Shown here: positions 51,469 to 61,333 of the stretch, one piece after another
Numbering within the stretch: position 1 is the first letter of the stretch
Layout: the number at the start of each line of letters is the position of its first letter
Assembly: GCF_040566555.1 (NCBI RefSeq)
Contig: NZ_JBEWYP010000009.1
Span: forward strand, 81,236 to 145,235
Reading direction: 5' to 3'
DNA from: Sediminicola sp040566555
GTDB lineage: Bacteria > Bacteroidota > Bacteroidia > Flavobacteriales > Flavobacteriaceae
DNA: 64,000 nt
Program-made: the position numbers and the translations under genes
Notes under the pieces: generated by a model
Seen by the model: only the letters and a program-made list of their open reading frames with translations
Told to the model about the DNA's origin: nothing
Databases searched by the model: none

Positions 51469-54400
51469 ATGAAATCAAAGTTAACTTGGATTTTAACATC
51501 TTTCATGGTGTTATGCGTAAGTTTTTCCTTTGCACAAGGAAAAACTGTTTCAGGTAATGTGACGGACCAAGAAGGTTTGCCATTACCTGGAGTGTCTGTT
51601 GTTGTGGTTGGAACCACCTCAGGTACACAAACAGATTTTGATGGTAACTACGCCATCAGTGCCAATGCTGGACAAGTATTAAAGTTCAGCTATATCGGCC
51701 AAAAAACAGCAGAAAGAACCGTTGGTTCTGATAATGTTATCAATCTTCAAATGCAAGAGGATGCTCAGGCCTTGGAGGAAGTAATCGTTTTGGGTTACTC
51801 TACAAGAGGAAAAAATGAGATTACTGGTAGTACAGTGCAGTTGAAGTCTTCTGAAATCAATGACGTGCCTTTGGTAACTGTTGATCAGGCTTTGCAAGGT
51901 AAGGTTGCAGGTTTAACCATTGCATCTTCATCTGGTACACCGGGTTCTACCCAGGATATCAGAATTAGGGGTGTTGGTTCTATTTCTGCATCCAACGATC
52001 CTTTGTTCGTTATTGACGGAGTGCCGGTAATTAGTGGTAACTTTTCTGGTTCTACTTCTTTTAGTTCATTAAGTGCGTTATCTGCTATCAATAATCAAGA
52101 TGTTGAGAGTATCACCGTTCTTAAGGATGCTTCTGCTACCTCTGCATACGGTGCAAGGGGATCAAACGGGGTTATCGTAATTACTACCAAAAAAGGGAAA
52201 CAAGGAAAAACATCCTTTAATTACACTTCTTCTTATGGGGTACAGGATTTTGCTGTAGATCAGCCAACTCCTTTAACTGCCTCTCAAAGAGAACAATTGT
52301 ACTATGATGCCCTTTACAATACATTCGGTGATGGTGGAAACAATTTCACGAGAGCCCAAGCTCCTGCTGAGGCACCAACAAGAGGTGGATGGGGTGCTTA
52401 TGCTGCTTGGATTGATGCTGGTCGTCCAGAAGGTAATTGGGGTGAAGAAGTAAAAAGAAACAACCCAACTATCGTTAATCATAATATTTCCGCTTCTGGT
52501 GGTGATGAAAAAGGTTCTTTCTACGCCTCTTTGGGATATAGCAAGACAGAGGCTTTAGTGGTTGGTAGTGACTTTGAAAGAATCAATGGAGTGTTTAACT
52601 TCACAAGAAACTTTTCTGAAAAATTGAAGTTCACTACGAATATGAACGTTTCCAATACAAGACAGAACGCCTTTTTGGAGCAGAGTGCCTTTTTTGCAAA
52701 TCCATTCCTATCAAGGTACTTCATGCCTCCAACGGAGCAGCCTTATAATACAGATGGAACTTTGAATACCAATATGAACACTTCTCTGTTCAACACATTG
52801 TACTTAGCTGAAAATGATATTGCTGAGAATGATTTGACAAGAGCAATCATCAACTCATCTTTAGAGTATGAAATCATAGACCGTTTGAAGTTTAAGACTA
52901 GATTCTCAATTGATTACAATCTATCTGCTTACAGACGTTATGAGAACAGAATTCACGGTGGTGGTTTAGCTGATGGTGGAACTGCTGAAAGTTCTATCAA
53001 CAGAAACTTCAACTGGGTTACACAAAACTCATTGAACTATACCTTTTCTTTGGGTCAGCATAACTTTGACTTGACTGCCTTACAGGAATATCAAAAAAAT
53101 AAGACCAATTATCTTTACGGTGCAGGTGAGAATTTTCCAGTTGATGGACTTACATATTTAGATAATACAAGTGCTAATTTTGCTGTTTCAAGTAATTTTA
53201 CTGATTGGGCAAATGCTTCATACCTTGGGTTGTTGAACTACAACTTCGCTGGTAAATATATATTTGATGCTACTTATAGAAACGAAGGTTCATCACGTTT
53301 TGCCCCAGGATTGCGTTTTGGTGATTTCTGGTCAGTTGGTGCAGCATGGAATGTTTCTTCGGAAGAATTTATGTCATCTGTTGACTTTGTAAGTCAGTTG
53401 AGACTTAGAGGATCTTATGGTGTAAGTGGTAACTCTGGAATTGATATCAATTCTTACCAGGCTTTGCTTGGGTTCAGTGCTGATTATGATAACCAAGGTG
53501 CCATATTCCCAACAGGTTTTGGAAATAGCCTATTAACATGGGAGAAAAATGCCAACTATGATGTTGGTGTGGATTTTGGATTCTTTGATGATGTGGTATC
53601 AGGTTCTGTTGCTTACTTCAACAAAAGAACTTATGATTTATTGCAAAATGTACCATTATCAAGAACTACAGGTTTCTCTGAGGTGGCAACCAATATTGGA
53701 GAGATTGTCAACAAAGGGGTTGAACTTGATTTAACTTTCAATATCATCCGTAGCAATGATTTAAACTGGAGCCTTTCAGGAAACTATGCAACTTTGGATA
53801 ACGAAGTTACCAAATTGGCTCTGGATGCTAATGGTGAGGAAATAACCATTACAACAGGTACAAGAAGAATCGAAGTTGGTCAGCCAATCAACGCATGGTA
53901 CATGAGAGGATGGGCTGGTGTAGATCCTGCAAATGGAGATCCATTATGGTATGTTAATGGTACTGATGGTGCTACAACCAATGATTACAATGCTGCTGAG
54001 GTAGCTTACCAAGGTGAAAATGCAACTCCACAGTACAGTGCTGGTTTTGGTACACATTTTGACTTTAAAGGTTTCTCTTTGGATGCAGATTTTTACACTG
54101 CAGGCGGACATAAGGTATACGAGGATTGGTCTAGATATACCAAGAGTAACGGTACTTTCTCTACAAGAACCTTTAACGGTACTTCAGAATTGTTGAACAG
54201 CTGGACAACTCCAGGCCAGATTACTGATTATCCTGCATTACAAGCTAATGCTGGTGACGGTAACAGAGCTTCTTTTACTTCATCTAGATTTTTATATGAA
54301 GGAGATTATGTAAGGTTAAGAAATCTATCAATTGGGTATTCATTGCCTTCTTCAGCTACAAAGGTATTGGGGATGGACGCCATTAACTTTAGCGTTAGAG

Positions 54401-54531
54401 GAACTAACCTAATTACTTGGGTGAAGGATGATAGATTGAAGTACGATCCAGAGGTTAGAGCTGATGGTTTTACAAGATTGACTACTCCTCCTGTAAAATC
54501 TTTCGTTTTTGGTGTTAATTTAAAATTTTAA
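51469..54531 (+). CDS. SusC/RagA-family TonB-linked outer-membrane transporter
   Basis: A 1020-residue outer-membrane protein. The signal peptide is residues 1-23 (ending FSFAQ), followed by the carboxypeptidase-like domain (KTVSGNVTDQEGLPLPGVSV, about 25-100), the plug with PLVTVDQALQGKVAGLTI and IRIRGVGSISASNDPLFVID, and the barrel ending FVFGVNLKF with a terminal Phe. SusC proteins take up glycans or peptides together with the SusD lid, encoded 6 bases downstream. Synonymous codons here favour GGT, GAA and AAC, more than in neighbours, hinting at high expression. No glycosidase or protease genes lie near, so the ligand is unknown. Confidence 0.95.
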   Translation: MKSKLTWILTSFMVLCVSFSFAQGKTVSGNVTDQEGLPLPGVSVVVVGTTSGTQTDFDGNYAISANAGQVLKFSYIGQKTAERTVGSDNVINLQMQEDAQALEEVIVLGYSTRGKNEITGSTVQLKSSEINDVPLVTVDQALQGKVAGLTIASSSGTPGSTQDIRIRGVGSISASNDPLFVIDGVPVISGNFSGSTSFSSLSALSAINNQDVESITVLKDASATSAYGARGSNGVIVITTKKGKQGKTSFNYTSSYGVQDFAVDQPTPLTASQREQLYYDALYNTFGDGGNNFTRAQAPAEAPTRGGWGAYAAWIDAGRPEGNWGEEVKRNNPTIVNHNISASGGDEKGSFYASLGYSKTEALVVGSDFERINGVFNFTRNFSEKLKFTTNMNVSNTRQNAFLEQSAFFANPFLSRYFMPPTEQPYNTDGTLNTNMNTSLFNTLYLAENDIAENDLTRAIINSSLEYEIIDRLKFKTRFSIDYNLSAYRRYENRIHGGGLADGGTAESSINRNFNWVTQNSLNYTFSLGQHNFDLTALQEYQKNKTNYLYGAGENFPVDGLTYLDNTSANFAVSSNFTDWANASYLGLLNYNFAGKYIFDATYRNEGSSRFAPGLRFGDFWSVGAAWNVSSEEFMSSVDFVSQLRLRGSYGVSGNSGIDINSYQALLGFSADYDNQGAIFPTGFGNSLLTWEKNANYDVGVDFGFFDDVVSGSVAYFNKRTYDLLQNVPLSRTTGFSEVATNIGEIVNKGVELDLTFNIIRSNDLNWSLSGNYATLDNEVTKLALDANGEEITITTGTRRIEVGQPINAWYMRGWAGVDPANGDPLWYVNGTDGATTNDYNAAEVAYQGENATPQYSAGFGTHFDFKGFSLDADFYTAGGHKVYEDWSRYTKSNGTFSTRTFNGTSELLNSWTTPGQITDYPALQANAGDGNRASFTSSRFLYEGDYVRLRNLSIGYSLPSSATKVLGMDAINFSVRGTNLITWVKDDRLKYDPEVRADGFTRLTTPPVKSFVFGVNLKF

Positions 54532-54537
54532 GAAACC

Positions 54538-55911
54538 ATGAGAAAAATAAATAAATTATTTATAATGTCTGTCTTAGCTGCTGCCACAATGGTGTCATGT
54601 AGTGAGGATAGTCTGGATCCAACTCTTGCCGTTAATAAATCGGTAGAGACCAGTATAAACACTGAGGAAGATCTACAAGGAATTTTGTTGGGCATGTACA
54701 ATAGGTTGACGTCCACACAGTATTATGGTAGGGATATCATCATTTATGGTGATGCCAGATCTGACAATGCATTTTCAAATGGTAACTCAGGACGTTTTGT
54801 TACTGTAAGTACCATGGCCATGACGGAAACAGATGGTCAGGCCACAGGAACTTGGACGCAAATCTATGAGGTAATCGCCTCAGCAAATATTGTAATAGGT
54901 GCTGAAGTTACTGGAGATGAGACTACGATCAACCATATTAAAGCACAAGCCTATGCGGTAAGAGCCTTAGCTCATTTTGACGCTTTAAGGTTGTATGGTC
55001 AACAACACGTACAAAGCGGAGGTTTAAGTGCATTGGGAGTTCCTTATGTTACTGAATTTAAAGGAGAAAACCTTTTACCAACAAGAAATACAGTTGGTGA
55101 GGTAAAGGCATTGATAGAAGAGGATTTCGCTACGGCTTTATCCCTAATGTCCCAGTCTTTGAATGATCCTAGTAAGCAGTACATTACAACGCATGCCGTG
55201 AATGGACTTTGGTCTAGAGTAGAGATTTATTTTGGTGACTACCAAAAAGCTTTGACTGCTGCAGCTGCAGTGGTAAACTCTAACGAGTTCAGTATCGTGC
55301 CTGCAGGGGATTTTGTAGCAAGTTGGTCTATAGACGGAGCTGTGAATTCCATTTTTGAGTTGGCGGTAAACAACAATGATAATAACGGAATAAACGGTTT
55401 GGCAAACATTTACAGAGGTAATACCTATGGGGATATCCAAGCCTATGACGCTTTTGCCAATATCTTTGATGCAGGAGACATACGTGGTTCTGCAGAAATG
55501 ATAGATGTTGATGGTGCAGGTAACTTGAGAAATATCGGTAAATATCCATCTGCTACCTTCGATGACAACATTAGTATCATCAGATATGAGGAGGTTGTTT
55601 TGAATTATGCTGAAGCTTTGCAGAATACAGGTGGTAATGGATTGGTTTTCTTGAATTCTATAGCTACCAACAGAAACGCTTTGCCTTATGCTACTGCTTC
55701 CCAAGCCAATATTTTATTGGAAAGAAGAAAAGAGCTTAGCTTTGAAGGCTTTAGGTTCGATGATTTGGCAAGATCTAATATGGATATTCCAAACTTGGAT
55801 CCTAACCAAGCTGGACCAGCATACGGAAGTTTTAACTACGCATTTCCAATTCCAGCAGTTGAGACCAACGCAAACTCTAATATGGTTCAGAATTTCGGTT
55901 ATTCCAACTAA
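54538..55911 (+). CDS. SusD/RagB-family nutrient-binding lipoprotein
   Basis: A 457-residue lipoprotein with lipobox MVSC (C21). Helical TPR-like core with LLGMYNRLTSTQYYGRD, AQAYAVRALAHFDALRLYGQ and the C-terminal RRKELSFEGFRFDDLAR and FPIPAVETNANSNM blocks, all standard for SusD. It closes over the SusC barrel and delivers its ligand. It is shorter than the average SusD (about 500-600). Follows the SusC gene after 6 bases and is ended by a terminator hairpin. Confidence 0.95.
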   Translation: MRKINKLFIMSVLAAATMVSCSEDSLDPTLAVNKSVETSINTEEDLQGILLGMYNRLTSTQYYGRDIIIYGDARSDNAFSNGNSGRFVTVSTMAMTETDGQATGTWTQIYEVIASANIVIGAEVTGDETTINHIKAQAYAVRALAHFDALRLYGQQHVQSGGLSALGVPYVTEFKGENLLPTRNTVGEVKALIEEDFATALSLMSQSLNDPSKQYITTHAVNGLWSRVEIYFGDYQKALTAAAAVVNSNEFSIVPAGDFVASWSIDGAVNSIFELAVNNNDNNGINGLANIYRGNTYGDIQAYDAFANIFDAGDIRGSAEMIDVDGAGNLRNIGKYPSATFDDNISIIRYEEVVLNYAEALQNTGGNGLVFLNSIATNRNALPYATASQANILLERRKELSFEGFRFDDLARSNMDIPNLDPNQAGPAYGSFNYAFPIPAVETNANSNMVQNFGYSN

Positions 55912-55933
55912 AGATTCTTAATTACATACAACT

Positions 55934-55966
55934 TAAAACCCTCGCATTTGCGGGGGTTTTTCTTTT
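55934..55966 (+). terminator. Terminator of the SusC/SusD operon
   Basis: AAAACCCTCGCA and TGCGGGGGTTTT arms, one mismatch, a short loop, then TTCTTTTT. Confidence 0.85.
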
Positions 55967-56090
55967 TAAATAGGTTAGTTGCCTCCACCAAGATTAATAC
56001 TGGCAGAAGCAATGTTAAATGGTCGGTATACAGATCTAACATCCATAAGCAATTGTCTTTTTGGATTATAAAAACCAATTCTATTGGTCA

Positions 56091-56133
56091 AAAAAAAGCC
56101 ATGTATTGGAGGGTTCCAATAACATGGCTTTCT
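56091..56133. terminator. Bidirectional terminator
   Basis: AAAGCCATGTATTGGA and TCCAATAACATGGCTTT arms with one bulged base and a GGG loop. T-tracts on both sides. It can serve the minus-strand lipoprotein gene that ends at 56182. Confidence 0.75.
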
Positions 56134-56181
56134 TAATTATAAACTTCAGTTTTAATGAGTTTTAAACCTCATTAAGACTGC

Positions 56182-56898
56182 TTACGAATTGATCCTAAAT
56201 GAAAATATCTCTGAGTTGGATGAATTGCCCTGTGAATCAAAAGTAATGACCTGCCAATAATAGGTTTGCCCTGGACTTACAGTGACATCCATAAAATTAT
56301 CTGGACCTGTTCCCAATTCTATGACCGGGGTTTCAACAGTATCGAATAATAGGGTATAGGATACAATATCTTCATCTATATCGCCGCCATTCCATTGAAG
56401 CTTTACCGTATTGGTGCTCGTTAAATTGGCTCCCCTTTTCGGGAATACTGCTTCGGCAGGAAAAGGTGCATAATTTTCAATTCCAGGCCCTTGGTTGTAA
56501 AATTTCCAAACTTCGCTCTGAGCCGTTTGGTTGGTGCCATTAGCTTTTGAAATTACGAACCATTCATAGGGCACACCACGACTGAGCGTAATTTGTGCAG
56601 CATTGGAATTGGAAGTTATTCTTATGGAATTATTGGTGTTCAAATTTTTTAAATTGACTTCATAAGTATCTGTGTTCTCTGAATTGTTCCATTGAAAGTT
56701 TACAGTACTCTGGGTGTCGTTTTCAACTATTCCCTCAGTACATTCCTTGTTGTTCTCGGGGAATACCAGGGTTGCTTGTAATGGTGATGGCACGGGAGGC
56801 GGTGGCGGGATAATAGGCGTTTCATTTCCAGAGTCGCCTCCTCCACAGCTCATAAGAATAACGCATGGGATGATATATAATAAATTTAATTTTCTCAT
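56182..56898 (-). CDS. Fibronectin type III-like lipoprotein
   Basis: A 238-residue lipoprotein with lipobox MSCG (C18), a Pro-rich linker (about 30-41) and two Ig/FN3-like beta domains: SPLQATLVFPENNKECTEG..TVNFQWNNSENTDTYEVNL and AEAVFPKRGANLTSTNTVKLQW..YTLLFDT (about 42-130 and 145-238). The fold is inferred from the strand pattern. Its ATG overlaps the last four bases of the T9SS gene upstream, so translation is coupled. It is likely to be found at the cell surface. Confidence 0.8.
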   Translation of the reverse strand: MRKLNLLYIIPCVILMSCGGGDSGNETPIIPPPPPVPSPLQATLVFPENNKECTEGIVENDTQSTVNFQWNNSENTDTYEVNLKNLNTNNSIRITSNSNAAQITLSRGVPYEWFVISKANGTNQTAQSEVWKFYNQGPGIENYAPFPAEAVFPKRGANLTSTNTVKLQWNGGDIDEDIVSYTLLFDTVETPVIELGTGPDNFMDVTVSPGQTYYWQVITFDSQGNSSNSEIFSFRINS

Positions 56899-59800
56899 TT
56901 TCTTATGATCTTATAACTGGTTAATTTGTTGTTCATGGTAATATTAAGCAAGTAGACACCCTTGGCAAGGCCATCTACATTAATCTGAATGGAGCCTGTG
57001 GTGGACTTGAAATTTTTGCTGAATACGCTGTTCCCTGTCATAGTGTATAAACTAACATCTGCGCCTTCTAATAACTCACGTCCCAATTGTATGGTTAAAT
57101 TTCCATTTGCTATAGGGTTAGGGTAAATTAAGACTTCATTGGATAAAATGATCTGTTGATCAAAACTCCCCTGACATTCCAAATCGGTTTTAACCACTAT
57201 GTTATTTTCTACTTCTGTTAGCGGCAAGGTAATCTCACTTTTCGAAGTGGTATATGTCTTACCATTCACTAAAATGGTATAGGTATTTCCTCCCTTCAGT
57301 TGTAAACTGACCTCTTTCCCCAAGGTATTTACTTTCGAGGAAACCGAGAGAGCCTCTGGTTCGGATATGGTTACTCCAAAACAGTTTTGATATTCCGGTT
57401 GCCCTGCTACAGTGATGCAGATTGTATAATTCCCTGCTGGAAGATTATTGAATACCGTTTCCGCTGTAAAATCCTCTGTCAGTGAAATGGAACCGCCAGA
57501 AAGGTTGGCTGTATAATCATTGGAGGCTACTGACTCTATGGTGATTGTTCCATTATTATTGGAGATACAAGATTCTGCTGTAGTCAATACTTTAAAATTA
57601 TTGCTCGGCAAAGAAAATATTTCGCAGCCATCCACATTCACTACTGCATCTTTTGGGGTGTTGTCACACAGGTCAACATCGTTGGGGACACCATCATTGT
57701 CCAAATCCGAGTCACATACATCGCCTATCCCATCATTATCACCGTCCAATTGATCAGCATTGGCAATTAATGGGCAATTGTCGTCCTTATCAAGAATGCC
57801 ATCTCCATCATCATCCAAATCGCACACATCTCCCTTGCCGTCATTATCGGTATCCAACTGATTGGCATTACCTGTTAAGGGACAATTGTCTACATCATCA
57901 TTGATGCCATCGTTATCGTCATCGTCGTCATCTTGAAACCCTTCTATTACAAAATCGTCTATGACCACTCCTTCTTTATTAACTGCTGGATCTGATTGGA
58001 ATACAATCCTGAAAATAACATTCGGCTCATTGGTTAAATCGGTTTCTCCATTAAGGGCATTGGCCGTAAAATCATAGGAATACTCTGTTAAATCGGTATT
58101 AGTGCCTGTCCATTGCGCTCCGGGACAGTTTTGACAATCGTCATCTTCGCCGGAGTTTGCGTTGGTCCTGTCACTATTGTACCAGTTGGGAGTGCTATTG
58201 ATGTTACCAAGCACTTCCCAGCTTAATCCACTATCCAAGGAATATTGCACATAGACTAAATCAAAATTAATTTCAAGGTCATAGGCCATTTTAAATTTAA
58301 GTACCGGTGCCAAGATTGATGAAAGCTCATAGCAATTACTCAGGATGATACCCTTTACATTGTCCGGATGGTTGCCATCTAAATTTGTGGCGTAAACTTG
58401 TTGGCCAGATGCTGCTAGATTAAGGACGCTTCCTGTTGGAACGCCTTTTTCCCAAACGCTGCCATCACTACCTTCATTATATGTGATCAGGGTTTCTTCT
58501 TCTGTTTCAAAAGTATTTATGGTTCCGCCATTCCCAAAATCGTTGGCAAAAAACCGATGTTCCAACGTATTGTTATCGGAAAAGGCATCATTGGCAATGG
58601 TTGTAGTGATCTTCAGTGCATTGCGACCAAATAAATCCGGGCTTAGCGGTGGTAAAGGAATAGTGCCTGTTTCCCCAAAGTTTAGGGCTATGGCATAATT
58701 GAAACTCGGTGCAGGCGCTTCATTTATGGTATAGTTGACTGTGACTTCGGTAATAGGGCTGGATCCTTTATTTTCAACTGTTAATTCAGGTATTATTTCA
58801 CCACAGAGTACTGTATTTTCCTTAGGACTCAATGCAATTAATCGAATGTCAGAATCGGGTATTTTAATGGGGATGGGAGACTGCCAAACGCCCCGCCCAT
58901 AGGTAGAGGCGGTTATGAGTTCATCATCCAAGCTAATTTCCAGATCCCCAACTGCCGTACTCGGAAGGCCGGTAAAATAATCCTCCCATTCTGTTAAGGT
59001 GTCATCCAATCTGTAGACCCCAAGACTTGTCCCCAAATAAATAGGATTATCGGTATTTCTGCCTTGATGTGCAATTGAGAAAAATGCCTGATCTGTAGAT
59101 AAGTTATAAGTAATATTGGTTTCTGTTACGGTGGTACCGTCAATCTCTATTTTGTAGACCCCAATATCCTCTGGCTGCTGATTTTGACTAATTCCTACCC
59201 TTCTGGAGGTGACCACATACACGATATTCTCATCGGAACTATTTAAGGCCATATCGGAAATCTCTCTATCGAAACTTTGAATAAGGGTAAAGTTCAATCC
59301 GCCATCTGTACTTCGGTGAAGTTGATTGTCCTGACCCACTACAATTATATTAGGATTGGTGGGGTGGATTTCTACATCCTCAATATTGCCCTTACCTTCT
59401 CCTATATTTCTCGAAATTTTTTCCCAAGTTGTGCCGTTTAGCTTATAAAGGGCATTATAGCCTGCATAAACAGCTCCGTTGGCATCTATCGCTAAAGGTG
59501 TGATCCAATTTCCTTGAAGATTACTGCCATTTACTTCAGGCGCCCTTATGGTAGTTATGGCTTGTCCCGCATCTGTAGAGATGCTTAGGAATCCGCCGTA
59601 TTGGGTAAAGCCATAAACCAGATTGTCGTTTAGTGGACTAATGGCATTGTCCATGCCATCTCCCCCGTGGTAATTGTTCCATTTTCCATCGCTTAGTACC
59701 TGACCTCCATTGTCCTGTAGTCCACCGATTAACTGTGAAGCGTTATTTTTGGAAACGGAAATTCTATAAAATTGTCCTATGGCAATGCCGGCTGTATAAT

Positions 59801-61166
59801 CTGTAAAGGTGTTGCCCTTGTCCTGGGACATATAAATCCCCCCATCGGAACCACAAAAAAGATTCCCGTTAAATATTTTTAAAGTGTGAATATCTGCATG
59901 TGTATAAGCAGGATTATCTAAATACCATTGGTTTAGTGGAATAAATGTCGTACCCCCATCGGTAGTTTTCCAAACGTTTAAGCATCCAATATAAACTTCA
60001 TTCTCATCAGAAGGAGATACTTCCATAGCCAAATCGAACCATGCTTGGTTAGATTCTAAAATATTGTTGGCATTGGGTGTTTTTGTAAAGGTGGTTCCGG
60101 AATCATTGGATTTATAAAGACCTTGGAACGCATAGTCGTTAGCCCCGGTATCTGCGCTTAAAACATAAACAACGGCCGCATTGATTGGTGTAACCCCCAA
60201 AACCAGCCTCCCGGAATTGGTTGGAAGTTCACTTGTAATTTTCGTAAATACTTCCCCTCCATCAGTGGATTTGAAGAACTCATTGGTGGTAACCGCATAG
60301 ATGGTATTACTGTTATTGGGTTTTAGTTTGAAGTCCTTAATATTCCCTATTTTTTTTCTGGTCCATAACACCCCGCCATTAATGGACTTATAAAGACCTT
60401 GATTGGTTCCAACCCATATGGTTTGGGAATTGGTGGGATCTATGGTAATTTCATTCATCAACCAATTTTCCGATGTATTGCTGGGATTAAGGCCTGTCTC
60501 GTTCCAGTTTACCCCGCCGTCGATGGACTTAAAAACCCCTACGCTGTAAGAGTCAGCAGCATCGTCATCTCCTGTTGCAATATAAATGATATTGGAATCG
60601 GTTGGGTCTATCGCAATTCCCGACACCCCTATTTGAAGAAAATCATCAAAGAGACTTGACCATGATGCACCTGCATCAGTAGATTTCCATAAACCGCCCG
60701 CAGGGGCACCTACGTACCAAATATTGGGGTTATTAGGGTCCACTGCGATGGCGTTCACCCTGCCCTGTCCAGGCAATCTTCCAGCATAAGCGTCCACGTT
60801 GATAGGGCCAAGGGAGCTCCAATCACTAATCGGGTTGACAATTGCTGTGCTGTTGCGTTTGTTTTCCCAGGCATCCCAAATCTGTTTTGAGGAGGGCAGG
60901 TACCCGTTTTCATCCACGAATTGTTTCCAATAATTTTCCCATCTCATAAAAGGCTTGTAGCCTGAACCTTTTATATTAGGGTCCTTATCTTCCCAATACT
61001 TATGAAAGGCTTCCGATATCTCGTAAATGGAATATGATGTTGAACCGCTTTTGGAGGTATTGGTAGTTTCCTTTTTGATGTTTTGCATCCAAGGAGCACT
61101 CTCGTTGAATTGTCCATAGGAAAATGCACCACTAAACAGCAGTAACAGGAATAATTTTCTTAACAT
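56895..61166 (-). CDS. Large T9SS-secreted propeller protein with thrombospondin type 3 repeats
   Basis: A 1423-residue protein from ATG 61164-61166 (signal peptide MLRKLFLLLLFSGAFSYGQ). An in-frame start 45 codons upstream would precede the signal peptide. The first half carries many BNR/sortilin-type blades of the form GGLWKSTDAGASW, VFKSIDGGVNW, LYKSINGGVLW and FFKSTDGGEVF (about 125-780). A MAM/jelly-roll-like region follows, then Ca-binding thrombospondin type 3 repeats (DNDGINDDVDNCPLTGNANQ and DGDGILDKDDNCP, about 1115-1185). The end has a type A sorting domain: LIYPNPIANGNLTIQ and GLAKGVYLLNI with a basic tail. It is exported by the type IX system to the surface. Ligand or substrate is unknown. 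Confidence 0.92.
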   Translation of the reverse strand: MLRKLFLLLLFSGAFSYGQFNESAPWMQNIKKETTNTSKSGSTSYSIYEISEAFHKYWEDKDPNIKGSGYKPFMRWENYWKQFVDENGYLPSSKQIWDAWENKRNSTAIVNPISDWSSLGPINVDAYAGRLPGQGRVNAIAVDPNNPNIWYVGAPAGGLWKSTDAGASWSSLFDDFLQIGVSGIAIDPTDSNIIYIATGDDDAADSYSVGVFKSIDGGVNWNETGLNPSNTSENWLMNEITIDPTNSQTIWVGTNQGLYKSINGGVLWTRKKIGNIKDFKLKPNNSNTIYAVTTNEFFKSTDGGEVFTKITSELPTNSGRLVLGVTPINAAVVYVLSADTGANDYAFQGLYKSNDSGTTFTKTPNANNILESNQAWFDLAMEVSPSDENEVYIGCLNVWKTTDGGTTFIPLNQWYLDNPAYTHADIHTLKIFNGNLFCGSDGGIYMSQDKGNTFTDYTAGIAIGQFYRISVSKNNASQLIGGLQDNGGQVLSDGKWNNYHGGDGMDNAISPLNDNLVYGFTQYGGFLSISTDAGQAITTIRAPEVNGSNLQGNWITPLAIDANGAVYAGYNALYKLNGTTWEKISRNIGEGKGNIEDVEIHPTNPNIIVVGQDNQLHRSTDGGLNFTLIQSFDREISDMALNSSDENIVYVVTSRRVGISQNQQPEDIGVYKIEIDGTTVTETNITYNLSTDQAFFSIAHQGRNTDNPIYLGTSLGVYRLDDTLTEWEDYFTGLPSTAVGDLEISLDDELITASTYGRGVWQSPIPIKIPDSDIRLIALSPKENTVLCGEIIPELTVENKGSSPITEVTVNYTINEAPAPSFNYAIALNFGETGTIPLPPLSPDLFGRNALKITTTIANDAFSDNNTLEHRFFANDFGNGGTINTFETEEETLITYNEGSDGSVWEKGVPTGSVLNLAASGQQVYATNLDGNHPDNVKGIILSNCYELSSILAPVLKFKMAYDLEINFDLVYVQYSLDSGLSWEVLGNINSTPNWYNSDRTNANSGEDDDCQNCPGAQWTGTNTDLTEYSYDFTANALNGETDLTNEPNVIFRIVFQSDPAVNKEGVVIDDFVIEGFQDDDDDDNDGINDDVDNCPLTGNANQLDTDNDGKGDVCDLDDDGDGILDKDDNCPLIANADQLDGDNDGIGDVCDSDLDNDGVPNDVDLCDNTPKDAVVNVDGCEIFSLPSNNFKVLTTAESCISNNNGTITIESVASNDYTANLSGGSISLTEDFTAETVFNNLPAGNYTICITVAGQPEYQNCFGVTISEPEALSVSSKVNTLGKEVSLQLKGGNTYTILVNGKTYTTSKSEITLPLTEVENNIVVKTDLECQGSFDQQIILSNEVLIYPNPIANGNLTIQLGRELLEGADVSLYTMTGNSVFSKNFKSTTGSIQINVDGLAKGVYLLNITMNNKLTSYKIIRK

Positions 61167-61307
61167 TTTAACTTTTTTGCAAAAATGGATAAAAAATATA
61201 ATAATTTCAATTTTAATTGTTGTAAAATTAGCAATAACGGATAAGGGGTCGTGAAATTCGATCTTGTGATTACCGGATTTTTCACATTTCTTTAGAAACA
61301 AAAAAAT

Positions 61308-61316
61308 TACCTTTGC
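61308..61316 (+). promoter_or_regulatory. -7 element of the Porin_10-like gene promoter
   Basis: TACCTTTGC is a full match to TAnnTTTGC, 17 bases ahead of the start codon. The -33 region is loose (TTTC at 61287-61290). Confidence 0.65.
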
Positions 61317-61333
61317 CCAACTAATTTTTTGGA

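Noticed and set aside
55948..56136. 62-residue frame behind the SusD gene
   Set aside because: It begins inside the SusD terminator, runs into the next terminator and lacks any conserved feature.
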